From an uncultured bacterium (GTDB lineage: Bacteria; Bacillota; Clostridia; Lachnospirales; Lachnospiraceae): DNA of 64,000 nt. Position 1 is the first letter of the stretch. The number at the start of each line of letters is the position of its first letter. The stretch lies in NCBI GenBank assembly GCA_905215155.1, contig CAJMPJ010000006.1, positions 55,982 to 119,981 of the forward strand, in the 5' to 3' direction. Made by a program: the position numbers and the translations under genes. This document shows positions 30,184 to 39,264 of the stretch, one piece after another. Below the pieces are notes generated by a model that was not told where the DNA came from, made no database searches, and saw nothing but the letters and a program-made list of their open reading frames with translations.

Positions 30184-30218
30184 AAAGGGTATATGCCGCT
30201 TTTCAGCATATACCCTTT
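30184..30218 (-). terminator. Terminator of the two-component system
   Basis: A perfect 13-bp stem (AAAGGGTATATGC with GCATATACCCTTT) has a 9-nt loop and is followed on the minus strand by TTTGTTTTATTT. It lies 53 bp after the response-regulator stop codon. Confidence 0.93.
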
Positions 30219-30270
30219 AAAATAATTCATGTGTCACCACGGAGAACGCACCGAACTCTCCCTATTCCTA

Positions 30271-30960
30271 TTACACCTTAAACCGGTATCCCACGCCCCA
30301 GATCGTCTCGATATACTGGGGTTTGGCCGTATTGAATTCGATCTTTTCCCTGATCTTCTTAATATGAACCGTGACGGTGGCAATATCCCCAATGGATTCC
30401 ATATCCCATATTTTATTAAACAATTCTTCTTTGGTAAATACGTGATTGGGATTCTGAGCAAGGAAGGTTAAAAGGTCAAACTCTTTGGTGGTAAAGTTCT
30501 TCTCTTCCCCGTTGATCCATACCCTTCTTGCGGTCTTATCAATCTTAAGTCCCCGGATCTCAATGATCTCGTTATCCGGCATTCCGCTGCCGATCAGCCG
30601 TTCATAGCGGGCCAGATGGGCTTTCACACGAGCCACCATCTCACTGGGACTGAACGGCTTTGTAATGTAGTCGTCCGCACCAAGGCCTAATCCACGAATC
30701 TTATCAATGTCTTCCTTTTTGGCAGAAACCATAATGATGGGAGTGTTCTTCACCTCTCTCACCTTCCGGCAGATTTCAAAGCCATCCACTCCGGGAAGCA
30801 TTAAATCCAGAATGAGCAGATCAAAATCCTCATTAAGGGCAAGGGTCAGGCCTTCCCTTCCGTCATTTTCAATCTCAACTTCAAATCCGCTGAGTTCCAG
30901 ATAATCCTTTTCCAGCTCTGCAATGCTTATCTCATCTTCCACAATCAGTATTCTGCTCAT
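30271..30960 (-). CDS. OmpR/PhoB-family response regulator
   Basis: A 229-residue DNA-binding response regulator. The receiver domain (1-120) has acidic pocket E8-D9, phospho-acceptor D52 (LILDLMLPG) and the conserved Lys in DYITKPF. The winged helix (about 135-229) contains FTTKEFDLLTFLAQNPNHVFTKEEL-type motifs and WGVGYRF at the end. It overlaps the kinase gene by 4 bp (ATGA), so the pair is translationally coupled. Target genes are not evident. Confidence 0.94.
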   Translation of the reverse strand: MSRILIVEDEISIAELEKDYLELSGFEVEIENDGREGLTLALNEDFDLLILDLMLPGVDGFEICRKVREVKNTPIIMVSAKKEDIDKIRGLGLGADDYITKPFSPSEMVARVKAHLARYERLIGSGMPDNEIIEIRGLKIDKTARRVWINGEEKNFTTKEFDLLTFLAQNPNHVFTKEELFNKIWDMESIGDIATVTVHIKKIREKIEFNTAKPQYIETIWGVGYRFKV

Positions 30961-32453
30961 TCCTGTATAACCTCCTGATATTTTCTTAATACAAAATGGA
31001 TCTCGGTTCCAATGCCTTCCTTACTGCTGGCCCATATCCTGCCCCCATGATCTTCAATGATTTTCTTAACAATGGACAATCCGATTCCGCTTCCTCCCTG
31101 AGAGGAATTCCTGGAGGAGTCCGTACGGTAGAACCGGTCAAAAATATTAGGAAGGTCCTTCGCAGGGATGCCCCTGCCGTTATCCTCAATGCCTACCTGT
31201 ATAAAATCTCCCGCATCCTTGATCCGAATGTTGATGATTCCATTCTTCTTATCCATATACTTAACAGAATTGCTGATAATATTATTGATGACACGCCGAA
31301 GCTGTTCCGCATCCGCAATGATCTCCACATCTTCATCCACATAGTTGAAATATCCCAGTTCTATGCTGCGGGCTTCCATCTCCATCCCCACCTCATCCAC
31401 ACAATCCCTGAAATAATTGGATACACTGAGTTTTGAAAAGGTATAAGGAATCTTATTGGTATCAATCTTGGAATAAAAGGTCAGTTCATCAATCAGCTTA
31501 TCCATATCATTGGCTTTGTTATAAACTGTCCTGATATACCGGTCCAGCTTCTCCGGAGAAGATGCCACTCCATCAATGATCCCCTCCACATAACCTTTGA
31601 TTGCAGTAATGGGAGTCTTTAGATCGTGGGAAATATTGCTGATCAGTTCCTTATTTTCTTTATCGTACTGGATTTTCTCTTCCGCGGATTCCTTTAAACG
31701 AATCCGCATCTCTTCAAAATCCTGGCAGAGCTGTCCGATCTCATCATCCTCTTCAATCTCCAGTGCAAAATCCAGATTGCCGTCCCGGATATTCTTGGTG
31801 GCAACTTTGAGCCTTCCCAAAGGACTGATGACCGACCGGTATACCCACATCATAAGAATGGCATCGGTAAATACGATGATCATAATTCCTGCAAGAATCA
31901 TCTCCCACATCATGATCCTGATCTCCGGAAGCAGTCCATCCACATTGGAAACAATAAACACACTTCCTTCTCCTCCGTCAGGAAAAAGAAAATCAATCTG
32001 CTTTACCAGATGCTGGGTCTCACCGTCCAGATAGATGGCTCCGTCCAGAGTGCTGTCGATCTCCTCATATTTGGGAAGCTGATCATATAATCCCTGGGTA
32101 ACATGGCTGTTGCCATCGTAAATCAAAGAATCTCCCTTGCGAACGATCACATAGGCATACTTCTCCGCCAGAGATGCATTCAGTTTATTTAAATATTCGA
32201 TATTATTAAATTGTCCCGGGTCGCTATGAAGAACCTGACTGACCTCCTTTATCTCCTGGCTGGTCAGGCGGTTGAAGATCTGAATGGTGTTGCCGGAAAC
32301 AAGATCTACCTGATCGGTCAGATTATAAGCTTTCCGAAAAGCATTCTTCTGGTAACTGACCAGTCCTGTAACCACGCAGAGTATCAGGACAAAGGGAATC
32401 ACCGTGATAATCATAAACGCAACCACCAAACGGGTTTTTAATCGTAATTTCAC
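30957..32453 (-). CDS. Membrane sensor histidine kinase with HAMP domain
   Basis: A 498-residue kinase. The first membrane helix is at about 9-32, an extracytoplasmic sensor region spans about 33-182, the second helix is at about 185-207, and a HAMP domain spans about 208-262. HisKA has the phospho-acceptor H276 in SNISHDLKTPITA, and HATPase_c has the N box (NNIISNSVKYMD) and G boxes (DNGRGIP, GGSGIGLSI). The start codon is GTG at 32453, with GAGAGG upstream. It phosphorylates the overlapping response regulator; the signal is unknown. Confidence 0.94.
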   Translation of the reverse strand: MKLRLKTRLVVAFMIITVIPFVLILCVVTGLVSYQKNAFRKAYNLTDQVDLVSGNTIQIFNRLTSQEIKEVSQVLHSDPGQFNNIEYLNKLNASLAEKYAYVIVRKGDSLIYDGNSHVTQGLYDQLPKYEEIDSTLDGAIYLDGETQHLVKQIDFLFPDGGEGSVFIVSNVDGLLPEIRIMMWEMILAGIMIIVFTDAILMMWVYRSVISPLGRLKVATKNIRDGNLDFALEIEEDDEIGQLCQDFEEMRIRLKESAEEKIQYDKENKELISNISHDLKTPITAIKGYVEGIIDGVASSPEKLDRYIRTVYNKANDMDKLIDELTFYSKIDTNKIPYTFSKLSVSNYFRDCVDEVGMEMEARSIELGYFNYVDEDVEIIADAEQLRRVINNIISNSVKYMDKKNGIINIRIKDAGDFIQVGIEDNGRGIPAKDLPNIFDRFYRTDSSRNSSQGGSGIGLSIVKKIIEDHGGRIWASSKEGIGTEIHFVLRKYQEVIQE

Positions 32454-32566
32454 GTCTCTCGCCTCTCTTATTATAACAAGCTGAAATACATAACAAAAAT
32501 ATCATAGAATGTAATGGTATTATAACACACAACGGCCAGAGAATTTATAAAACAATTCTAAAATTT

Positions 32567-32612
32567 AAAAAGCCGCTGCAAATGGAAATTTCCCATGTTG
32601 CAGCAGCTTTTT
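32567..32612 (-). terminator. Terminator of metK
   Basis: On the minus strand AAAAAGCTGCTGCA... pairs with ...TGCAGCGGCTTTTT with inner ATGG/CCAT, starting about 20 bp after the metK stop and followed by AAATTTT. Confidence 0.88.
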
Positions 32613-32630
32613 ATGATTCCATAATCGGTT

Positions 32631-33818
32631 TTATAAATATTTCTTTAAAAGGTCTGTCTTGTCAAGCTTCTCCCAGGGCAGATCCAGATCATTTCTTCCA
32701 AAATGTCCGTAAGCCGCGGTCTGCTTGTAGATCGGACGGCGTAAATCCAGCATTTTGATGATTCCTGCAGGACGCAGATCAAAGTTTTCACGGATGATCT
32801 CCACCAGCTTTTCGTTGCTTAATTTACCGGTGCCGAAGGTATCCACCATAACAGACGTGGGGTGAGCCACACCGATGGCATAGGAAAGCTGGATCTCACA
32901 CTTGTCGGCCAGACCTGCGGCTACGATGTTCTTAGCCACATAACGGGCTGCATAAGCCGCGGAACGGTCAACCTTGGTGCAGTCCTTTCCGGAGAACGCA
33001 CCGCCGCCGTGACGGGCATAGCCGCCGTAGGTGTCCACAATGATTTTACGTCCGGTCAGACCGCTGTCACCCTGAGGTCCGCCGATTACAAAACGCCCGG
33101 TTGGATTGATAAAGAATTTTGTATCTTTGTCTACCAGTTCTTTGGGCAGAATCTCGTCAAACACATACTTTTTAATATCTTTGTGAATCTGTTCCTGGCT
33201 TACGTCTTCGTCATGCTGGGTGGATAACACAACTGCATCAAGGCGAATCGGTTTTCCAGCTTCGTTATACTCAACGGTTACCTGAGTTTTCCCGTCCGGA
33301 CGGAGATAGGTCAGTGTCCCGTTCTTACGGACCTTTGTAAGCTGACGAGCCAGCTTGTGAGCCAGTGCAATGGGATATGGCATATATTCTTCGGTCTCAT
33401 TGCTTGCAAAACCGAACATCATTCCCTGATCGCCTGCACCGATGGCATCAATTTCTTCGTCAGACATTTTATTTTCTTTTGCTTCCAGAGCACGGTCAAC
33501 GCCTAAGGCGATGTCCTTGGACTGTTCATCAAGAACCACCATAACACCGCAGGTCTCGCTGTCAAATCCGGATTTTGCACTGTCATAACCGATTTCCTTT
33601 ACGGTCTGGCGTACAATCTTCTGAATGTCCACATAGGCGTGAGTGGTGATCTCTCCCATAACCATGACAATTCCCGTTGTTGTACAGGTCTCACATGCCA
33701 CACGGCTCATGGGGTCCTGCTTTAACAGTTCGTCAAGAATGGCGTCTGATATCTGGTCACACATTTTATCCGGATGCCCTTCGGTTACTGACTCGGATGT
33801 AAACAATAATTTTTCCAT
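32631..33818 (-). CDS. metK: S-adenosylmethionine synthetase
   Basis: This enzyme makes S-adenosylmethionine from methionine and ATP. It is 395 residues, the usual length. Motifs seen are the N-terminal [31 protein letters not shown], the glycine-rich [20 protein letters not shown] and [19 protein letters not shown]. The upstream leader is a SAM-I riboswitch with a terminator, so its own product should shut transcription down. Confidence 0.98.
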   Translation of the reverse strand: MEKLLFTSESVTEGHPDKMCDQISDAILDELLKQDPMSRVACETCTTTGIVMVMGEITTHAYVDIQKIVRQTVKEIGYDSAKSGFDSETCGVMVVLDEQSKDIALGVDRALEAKENKMSDEEIDAIGAGDQGMMFGFASNETEEYMPYPIALAHKLARQLTKVRKNGTLTYLRPDGKTQVTVEYNEAGKPIRLDAVVLSTQHDEDVSQEQIHKDIKKYVFDEILPKELVDKDTKFFINPTGRFVIGGPQGDSGLTGRKIIVDTYGGYARHGGGAFSGKDCTKVDRSAAYAARYVAKNIVAAGLADKCEIQLSYAIGVAHPTSVMVDTFGTGKLSNEKLVEIIRENFDLRPAGIIKMLDLRRPIYKQTAAYGHFGRNDLDLPWEKLDKTDLLKKYL

Positions 33819-33864
33819 GTTGAAATTCCTCCTTTATTTTACATGGGGGAATAACAAAAAGAAA

Positions 33865-33885
33865 AGTCCGCAGCAAATGCGGACT
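33865..33885 (-). terminator. Regulated terminator of the SAM-I riboswitch
   Basis: AGTCCGCA/TGCGGACT forms a perfect stem with a short loop, followed by TTTTCTTTTTG on the minus strand, between the aptamer and the metK start. Confidence 0.93.
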
Positions 33886-33906
33886 TGATAAACTGTATCA
33901 AATCCT

Positions 33907-34029
33907 CTTATTGCTCGATTTCTCGCTCAGGTTGGCACCTTCCGGTCTCATTGAAAAACGAAACGCTTTCATCTGACAGGGGTTGCCGTGACTTCATAGA
34001 TCCTTTGTATCTCCATCACTCTGAATAAG
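33907..34029 (-). promoter_or_regulatory. SAM-I (S-box) riboswitch aptamer upstream of metK
   Basis: The minus-strand leader has closing helix CTTATT...AATAAG, the P2 kink-turn region AGAGTGATGGAGAT...ATCTATGAAGTCAC, the conserved GGCAACC, and AAGGTGCCAACCTG then GAGCGAGAAATCGAGCAATAAG-type 3' elements. This is the S-box pattern. SAM binding stabilises the aptamer and lets the terminator at 33865-33885 form. It explains the 316-bp gap 33819-34134 together with the promoter at 34087-34115. Confidence 0.94.
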
Positions 34030-34086
34030 GGATATTACGTACTTTTCATTTGTTATTCAATTGTAAGGTACTTAATTTGCACCTAT

Positions 34087-34115
34087 ATTCTAACCTATTC
34101 AGAATCGGCTGTCAA
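34087..34115 (-). promoter_or_regulatory. Sigma-A promoter of metK
   Basis: On the minus strand: TTGACA (34115-34110), 17-bp spacer, TAGAAT (34092-34087), 57 bp before the aptamer. Confidence 0.85.
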
Positions 34116-34134
34116 GTGTATTTCCAACGCAGAT

Positions 34135-35064
34135 TTACCGGTCTTCCCACAAGGTTTCCGGATAAAGACCGGACTTTTTCAGTTCCTTGATTGCTTCTAC
34201 CACAGCAGCCTTATCTTCTTTATACGTCACTCCATACCAGCGGTCCGGACTCCTTAAAACAGTTACCTCTGCTTTTCCTTCTTTCAGCAGCGCATCCACC
34301 ACAAACGGAAGGAAATATTCGCATTTTAAAGGATTCTCCTGTCCTTCTTTCTCTAAAAAGGCCGTAAAACGGTTGGAAAGCTCCGTTAAGATACTGCTGG
34401 TAAATCCCCATAAATTCATGGAAACAATGGTTTCCCTTCCAAGCTCTGACCAGCTTCTGCCGTCATCCTCCGTATATTCTGCGATTTCCCCATGCTTTTC
34501 AATCCTGGTACGCTCGTGGATATCCAAAAGTCTGCCCTTTTCATCGGTGGTGCATACTCCTCTGGCTACGTGGCCATTCTCCGTCAGAGTATTATAAAGC
34601 TCATAGCCAATCATGGCATAATGATATAAATCATCATCTGCCGTTTTCGTCAGCTGGTTATATATGGTTTCAAACGCACTTCTTCCGTAATAGTCATCCG
34701 CATTAATCACAGCAAAGGGTCCGTCAATCACGTCCTTGCAGCAAAGAATCGCATGTCCGGTTCCCCATGGCTTTACTCGTCCTTCGGGTACTTTATAGCC
34801 CTCCGGAAGCCTATCCAGCTCCTGATAGACATACTGAACCTTAACATACTTTGACAGCCGGTTTCCGATGTGCTCTTTAAATTCTTTTTCAATGGATTTT
34901 TTAATGATAAAAATAACCGTTTCAAATCCGGCTTTCACCGCATCGTATATGGAAAAATCAATGATCTTATTTCCCCAGGCATCCACAGGATCAATCTGCT
35001 TTAATCCTCCGTAACGGCTTCCCATACCTGCTGCCATGATTACCAGAACCGGTTTTTGATTCAT
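34135..35064 (-). CDS. Nucleotidyltransferase family protein (NDP-sugar pyrophosphorylase-like), copy 1
   Basis: A 309-residue sugar-1-phosphate nucleotidyltransferase-like enzyme. It has the nucleotide-binding loop MAAGMGSRYGGLKQ, KPWGTGHAILC and the metal-binding FAVINADDYYG. It is paralogous to the gene at 40079 with the same motif order. GGAGGTAACAGGA precedes the ATG at 35064; the open frame back to 35184 would run through the murA terminator. The sugar and nucleotide are not known; a role in cell-surface polysaccharide precursors is plausible. Confidence 0.88.
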   Translation of the reverse strand: MNQKPVLVIMAAGMGSRYGGLKQIDPVDAWGNKIIDFSIYDAVKAGFETVIFIIKKSIEKEFKEHIGNRLSKYVKVQYVYQELDRLPEGYKVPEGRVKPWGTGHAILCCKDVIDGPFAVINADDYYGRSAFETIYNQLTKTADDDLYHYAMIGYELYNTLTENGHVARGVCTTDEKGRLLDIHERTRIEKHGEIAEYTEDDGRSWSELGRETIVSMNLWGFTSSILTELSNRFTAFLEKEGQENPLKCEYFLPFVVDALLKEGKAEVTVLRSPDRWYGVTYKEDKAAVVEAIKELKKSGLYPETLWEDR

Positions 35065-35169
35065 TCCTGTTACCTCCGCTCGTTTGTTTTGTGTCCCTGC
35101 CATTTTAGCACGGAACCAGCCTGGTGTCCATAGAGGAAAGCAGTCTCGAATTCCTTTCGCCGCCAAAAA

Positions 35170-35196
35170 GGAACCTGTCCCCATCGGACAGATTCC
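35170..35196 (-). terminator. Terminator of murA
   Basis: On the minus strand GGAATCTGTCC pairs with GGGACAGGTTCC around GATG, then TTTTTGG, 28 bp after the murA stop codon. Confidence 0.92.
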
Positions 35197-35223
35197 CTAT
35201 CATACTTCACAGTAACAGCCGGC

Positions 35224-36516
35224 TTAGCCAACCTTTAATTTAAATTTCTTCGCTTCCTTTTCGGAATCAACTTTTTCGATTATGGCACCAAGGCCCTGAA
35301 GCTTTTCTTCAAAGCATTCGTAACCTCTCTGAATATAACCGATCTCATCCACCACGGTATATCCATCTGCTGCCAGTCCTGCAATTACAAGAGCTGCACC
35401 TGCACGAAGGTCAGGAGCATTGACATACGCACCGGTAAATGCTTTCACTCCGTCAATAACAGCTACATTCCCTTCCACCTTCACGCAGGCTCCCATGCGT
35501 GAAAGCTCATCCACATAGCGGAAACGGTTCTCAAAAATGCTCTCCGTTACCACACTGGTACCGTTGGCCAGTGCCAGAGTGACTGCAATCTGAGGCTGCA
35601 TATCGGTAGGAAATCCCGGATAGGGAAGGGTCTTTACATCTGTGTGTTTTTGATTGCTCTTCCCGACCACGCGGACCGCATCATCAAATTCCACAACTTC
35701 ACATCCCATCTCTAAAAGCTTCGCAGTAATTGCCTCCAAATGCTTGGGGATAACATTTTTTACCATCACATCTCCGCGGGTAATCGCTGCGGCACACATA
35801 AAGGTACCTGCTTCGATCTGATCCGGTATAATGGAGTATTCCGTTCCATGAAGCTTTCTTACGCCGCGAATCCTGATGGTATCCGTACCGGCGCCTTTGA
35901 TGTTGGCTCCCATGCTGTTTAAAAAGTTGGCAACATCCACTACATGCGGTTCCTTGGCCACATTCTCAAGGATAGTCTGTCCTTCTGCAAGGGTTGCCGC
36001 CATCATCACATTAATGGTAGCTCCAACACTCACTACATCGAGATAGATATGGCTTGCCACTAAATCAATGGCATGAGCGATCACGGCGCCGCGTTCGATC
36101 TTAACTTCTGCCCCAAGAGCACGAAATCCTTTTAAATGCTGGTCAATGGGTCTGCTTCCAATGTTACAGCCTCCCGGAAGAGGAACCTGGGCACTTTTAT
36201 ACTTGCCCAGCATGGCCCCGATAAAATAATAGGAAGCCCTGATTTTACGAATATACTCATCGTCAACAGAAACCTCTCGGATGGTTCCTCCATTAATACG
36301 GACGGTATGTCTGTCGATCCGTTCTACTTTTGCCCCGATTTCTTCAATTGCCTCCAGTAAAACATTTATATCCCGGACATCGGGTAAATTATCGATAAGA
36401 ACATCGTCATCTGTCATGATAGCTGCTGCCAGAATTCCCAAAGCGGCATTCTTTGCTCCCCCGATGGTCACTTCACCGACCAGGGGATTTCCGCCCTTCA
36501 TAATATACTGCTCCAT
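35224..36516 (-). CDS. murA: UDP-N-acetylglucosamine 1-carboxyvinyltransferase
   Basis: First committed step of peptidoglycan synthesis: transfer of enolpyruvate from PEP to UDP-GlcNAc. It is 430 residues, with GGAKNAAL (Lys22, Asn23), the catalytic cysteine C117 in LPGGCNIGSRPID (the fosfomycin target) and GFPTDMQPQ. Clostridia often have two murA genes; this may be either. It has its own promoter and terminator. Confidence 0.97.
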   Translation of the reverse strand: MEQYIMKGGNPLVGEVTIGGAKNAALGILAAAIMTDDDVLIDNLPDVRDINVLLEAIEEIGAKVERIDRHTVRINGGTIREVSVDDEYIRKIRASYYFIGAMLGKYKSAQVPLPGGCNIGSRPIDQHLKGFRALGAEVKIERGAVIAHAIDLVASHIYLDVVSVGATINVMMAATLAEGQTILENVAKEPHVVDVANFLNSMGANIKGAGTDTIRIRGVRKLHGTEYSIIPDQIEAGTFMCAAAITRGDVMVKNVIPKHLEAITAKLLEMGCEVVEFDDAVRVVGKSNQKHTDVKTLPYPGFPTDMQPQIAVTLALANGTSVVTESIFENRFRYVDELSRMGACVKVEGNVAVIDGVKAFTGAYVNAPDLRAGAALVIAGLAADGYTVVDEIGYIQRGYECFEEKLQGLGAIIEKVDSEKEAKKFKLKVG

Positions 36517-36582
36517 TTCACACCTCTGATTATTATGTTATCTATTAAATAATTCTTACATTTTTCTAATTAGCCTTTAATG

Positions 36583-36610
36583 ATTATAACATATCTTACG
36601 GATTTGTAAA
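36583..36610 (-). promoter_or_regulatory. Probable sigma-A promoter of murA
   Basis: On the minus strand: TTTACA, 16-bp spacer, TATAAT, about 67 bp before the murA ATG, just after the end of the preceding gene. No terminator separates that gene from murA. Confidence 0.7.
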
Positions 36611-36624
36611 GAGAACGGACTTTC

Positions 36625-39126
36625 TTATTCTGTGATTATCCCGCAGACAAAGTCATTTCCCTGTCCCGTGAAGTAAGCAGATGCATCATTCATGCCCATC
36701 TTCTGGGTGTCTCCGGTCTCCGGATTGAACAGCGTCACGTTATACTGGTCATAGCCGGAGATAAGTAGATATCCTCCCTGTCCGGTATAAGCAGCAACAG
36801 GACAGCCCTTTCCTACAAAGTAAAGGATCTGGTTCAGCGTGCACCCTCTGGCGTCGATCAAACGTACCCCCTTTTTGCGGGCCATGGTTCCATCAAAGTC
36901 AGCCAGATGGTTTAAAAAAACCGCTCCCGTTTTTAACGGGTCCTTCATCGTGCGGATGGGCGGCCGGTTCACCCGGTTCCATAAAATCTCCTGATTCTGG
37001 TCGGTCACGACTCCCATTTTATCATAGGCAAGGGCAAGCGCATCCGTAAAATCCCGCCGGCTTCCAATAAAACGTCCGCTGCCGTAGGCATAATACCGGT
37101 TTTCCCTGGTCGTTTGATTGCCCTTCAGCTCTACGACCTCCGTGGTTTCATAAGCGACTTTTTTAGGAACTGTGATCTTTACCTGCTTGCTTTCCACTTC
37201 TTTGTCCAGCTGGACAAAATAAAGCTTTTTCCGGTCATCGGAAGCAAAGGAGCCGATTCCTGCCATGTCTGCGTCGGAAAGTTCCTGGTTGCAGACAATG
37301 GTGTCCCGTTTGGACGCAGCATAGGACTGTTCCCCGCTCCTGACCGCCTGGGTCAAATGAATGCGGCTGTCGTCAACGGAAACGTCTGAAATATAAACAT
37401 TCTCCTGCTCGTATTCTTTAACGATCTTCCCGCTCTGATCCATGATCTCGATGCGGCGCATCGGGGCATCCATGATCCGCCCGTTCTGCACCCATACATC
37501 CCCATCGCCGGCGATGCCATAGATGAAGTCATCTCCTACAAATCCAAGAGGTCTGTATAAATCCTTTTCTCCTCCGCCTATCTCTCTTTTTTTCCCCGTA
37601 TCCAGGTCCATCAGGTGGATCGTCCTGGCGCCATATGCATCGCTGCCCTCCTGCCATGCAAAATGGCGTTCCGTACCGCTGACCGCATATCCGCCTTCCA
37701 TCAGGGAATCTGCAAGAACCATATATTCATTGCTGTTTAAATCAATGCCGTATACCGACCGGTCAGCCATTAAATAAAGCATTCCGTTGGTCCCTAAATG
37801 TGCAAGCTGGTCTACTTCCTCCTTCAACATCTCAAAGGATAAGGTGACAGGGGTGAAAAAATGTTCCTCAATGGCATTATTCTGGCTGCTGTACTGATAC
37901 ATGGCGATTCCCATGCTTCCTTCATGGATTCCACGGTTCATATACCCATAGACCAGAAAATCCACGTCTCCATTATCTCTGACCGACAGGATTTTAATGT
38001 CGTGCTGGTCATAGCCGCTCCGCAGTCCGTCATCGCCTTTGCTGCGGAAGGAAAATACCTTTACGCCATGTCCGCCCTTCTGGTCAAAGGTCCATAAATC
38101 CCGGTTGACCACATAGGCGATCTGATTGCCTGAAGGACTTTTTGCTGTATGGACCTCGTCCGGATTGGTGATTCCCAAAAGAATCCGTTTTCCGGAGAAC
38201 AACTCCTTTTGTCCGGAAAAAATCTGGTTGGTATCCCGTTCAAAATCCATTAAATAGATTCTTCTGCTGTCCCACTTCATAGTGAAATTGTCTTCCACCT
38301 CATATAGCTCTTTTTTGTCTCCTTCTTCCCCGCGGGTGACCTGATACTTCAGCTGAACGCTGCACATGATCCCGTTTAAATCCTTTAGGGTGACCCGGAT
38401 ATCGCCAACCGGAGCAACGGCAAGCCCGCCCCAGGTCAGCTGGGAAAAGCTAGACCGTATGGTTACATGGCCAAGTGAGCTGTTATCCTCGGTATCACTG
38501 GTTTCCAGATAGGTGGTAAGCTCTTTTGCCTGATCGTAATGAAAGGTCTTATTGGTAAAATCAACCGCAAAATCAATCATGTCTTTTGCGTTGGTGCTGT
38601 CCGTCCACATGATCCTTGTATAGTAAAGAAGCTGTCCCTTATCCGATGTGTCAAGCGTAAGGACCAGCAGATATTCCTTGTCCTTTGTGAGAAGATTTTG
38701 GATGGGAAGTGTGGCAGTGACCCCGCTTTCTTCCTGGTTCCACGTATCAATGGTTGTCCGTTCCACCAGACGCTCCATGTCAAGGCTGCGGACTTCATAG
38801 CTGATGCCCTTAATGCTGCCGCTGTAGTCCCCGATGTGAATGTGCAAGGACCGGTCGGAAGGAAGAACGGTAAGCGCTTCCCTGGCTACGGTCTGCTTCA
38901 TATCCTGGGTATACCCGTGAAGCAGATTCATCTTCCGCCCAAACATCTCCGTGGACACAACCGGCAGGGAAGCTTCATCCATGGAGGTATATACCATTAC
39001 ATCTTTTTTTTCCGTATTTTTTTGATTCCACATAAAATAAACTGCGATTGCTGCAACAAAAACCGCAGATAAAATCCCAACTTTCTTCAATAATCGACTC
39101 ATATCAAACATCCTTTGTTTTTCCAT
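36625..39126 (-). CDS. Membrane-anchored protein of unknown function with beta-propeller-like body and C39-like C terminus
   Basis: An 833-residue protein with an N-terminal membrane anchor (about residues 14-33) and no lipobox, so most of it should lie outside the membrane. The middle (about 290-640) has many short beta segments with repeated Gly/Asp turns (QIAYVVNRDLWTF, RHFAWQEGSDAYG), reminiscent of a WD40/TolB-like propeller. The last 80 residues (TLNQILYFVGKGCPVAAYTG, LLISGYDQYNVTLFNPETGD) resemble the C39-like papain fold, but I see no convincing catalytic Cys/His pair. A start at the ninth codon is also possible. I do not recognise a named family; a cell-envelope role is inferred from topology and from lying next to murA. 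Confidence 0.75.
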   Translation of the reverse strand: MEKQRMFDMSRLLKKVGILSAVFVAAIAVYFMWNQKNTEKKDVMVYTSMDEASLPVVSTEMFGRKMNLLHGYTQDMKQTVAREALTVLPSDRSLHIHIGDYSGSIKGISYEVRSLDMERLVERTTIDTWNQEESGVTATLPIQNLLTKDKEYLLVLTLDTSDKGQLLYYTRIMWTDSTNAKDMIDFAVDFTNKTFHYDQAKELTTYLETSDTEDNSSLGHVTIRSSFSQLTWGGLAVAPVGDIRVTLKDLNGIMCSVQLKYQVTRGEEGDKKELYEVEDNFTMKWDSRRIYLMDFERDTNQIFSGQKELFSGKRILLGITNPDEVHTAKSPSGNQIAYVVNRDLWTFDQKGGHGVKVFSFRSKGDDGLRSGYDQHDIKILSVRDNGDVDFLVYGYMNRGIHEGSMGIAMYQYSSQNNAIEEHFFTPVTLSFEMLKEEVDQLAHLGTNGMLYLMADRSVYGIDLNSNEYMVLADSLMEGGYAVSGTERHFAWQEGSDAYGARTIHLMDLDTGKKREIGGGEKDLYRPLGFVGDDFIYGIAGDGDVWVQNGRIMDAPMRRIEIMDQSGKIVKEYEQENVYISDVSVDDSRIHLTQAVRSGEQSYAASKRDTIVCNQELSDADMAGIGSFASDDRKKLYFVQLDKEVESKQVKITVPKKVAYETTEVVELKGNQTTRENRYYAYGSGRFIGSRRDFTDALALAYDKMGVVTDQNQEILWNRVNRPPIRTMKDPLKTGAVFLNHLADFDGTMARKKGVRLIDARGCTLNQILYFVGKGCPVAAYTGQGGYLLISGYDQYNVTLFNPETGDTQKMGMNDASAYFTGQGNDFVCGIITE

Positions 39127-39208
39127 TCTATCTTCCTATTGTATACAAATATGGTCAAAACTACAATGAAAACTTTCTTAAACATTCGTTAATCCAGGCG
39201 ATATAAAT

Positions 39209-39256
39209 AGAGCCGCAGCTCTGCAGGTAATCTTTTACCCACAGTGCCGCGGCTCT
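39209..39256. terminator. Strong hairpin between the anchored protein and the repeat protein genes
   Basis: AGAGCCGC and GCGGCTCT are perfect outer arms, and CAG/GGTAA inner arms extend the stem. On the plus strand it is followed by TTTTTTT; on the minus strand by ATTTATAT. It lies 8 bp after the stop codon of the repeat protein. Confidence 0.8.
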
Positions 39257-39264
39257 GTCTTTTT

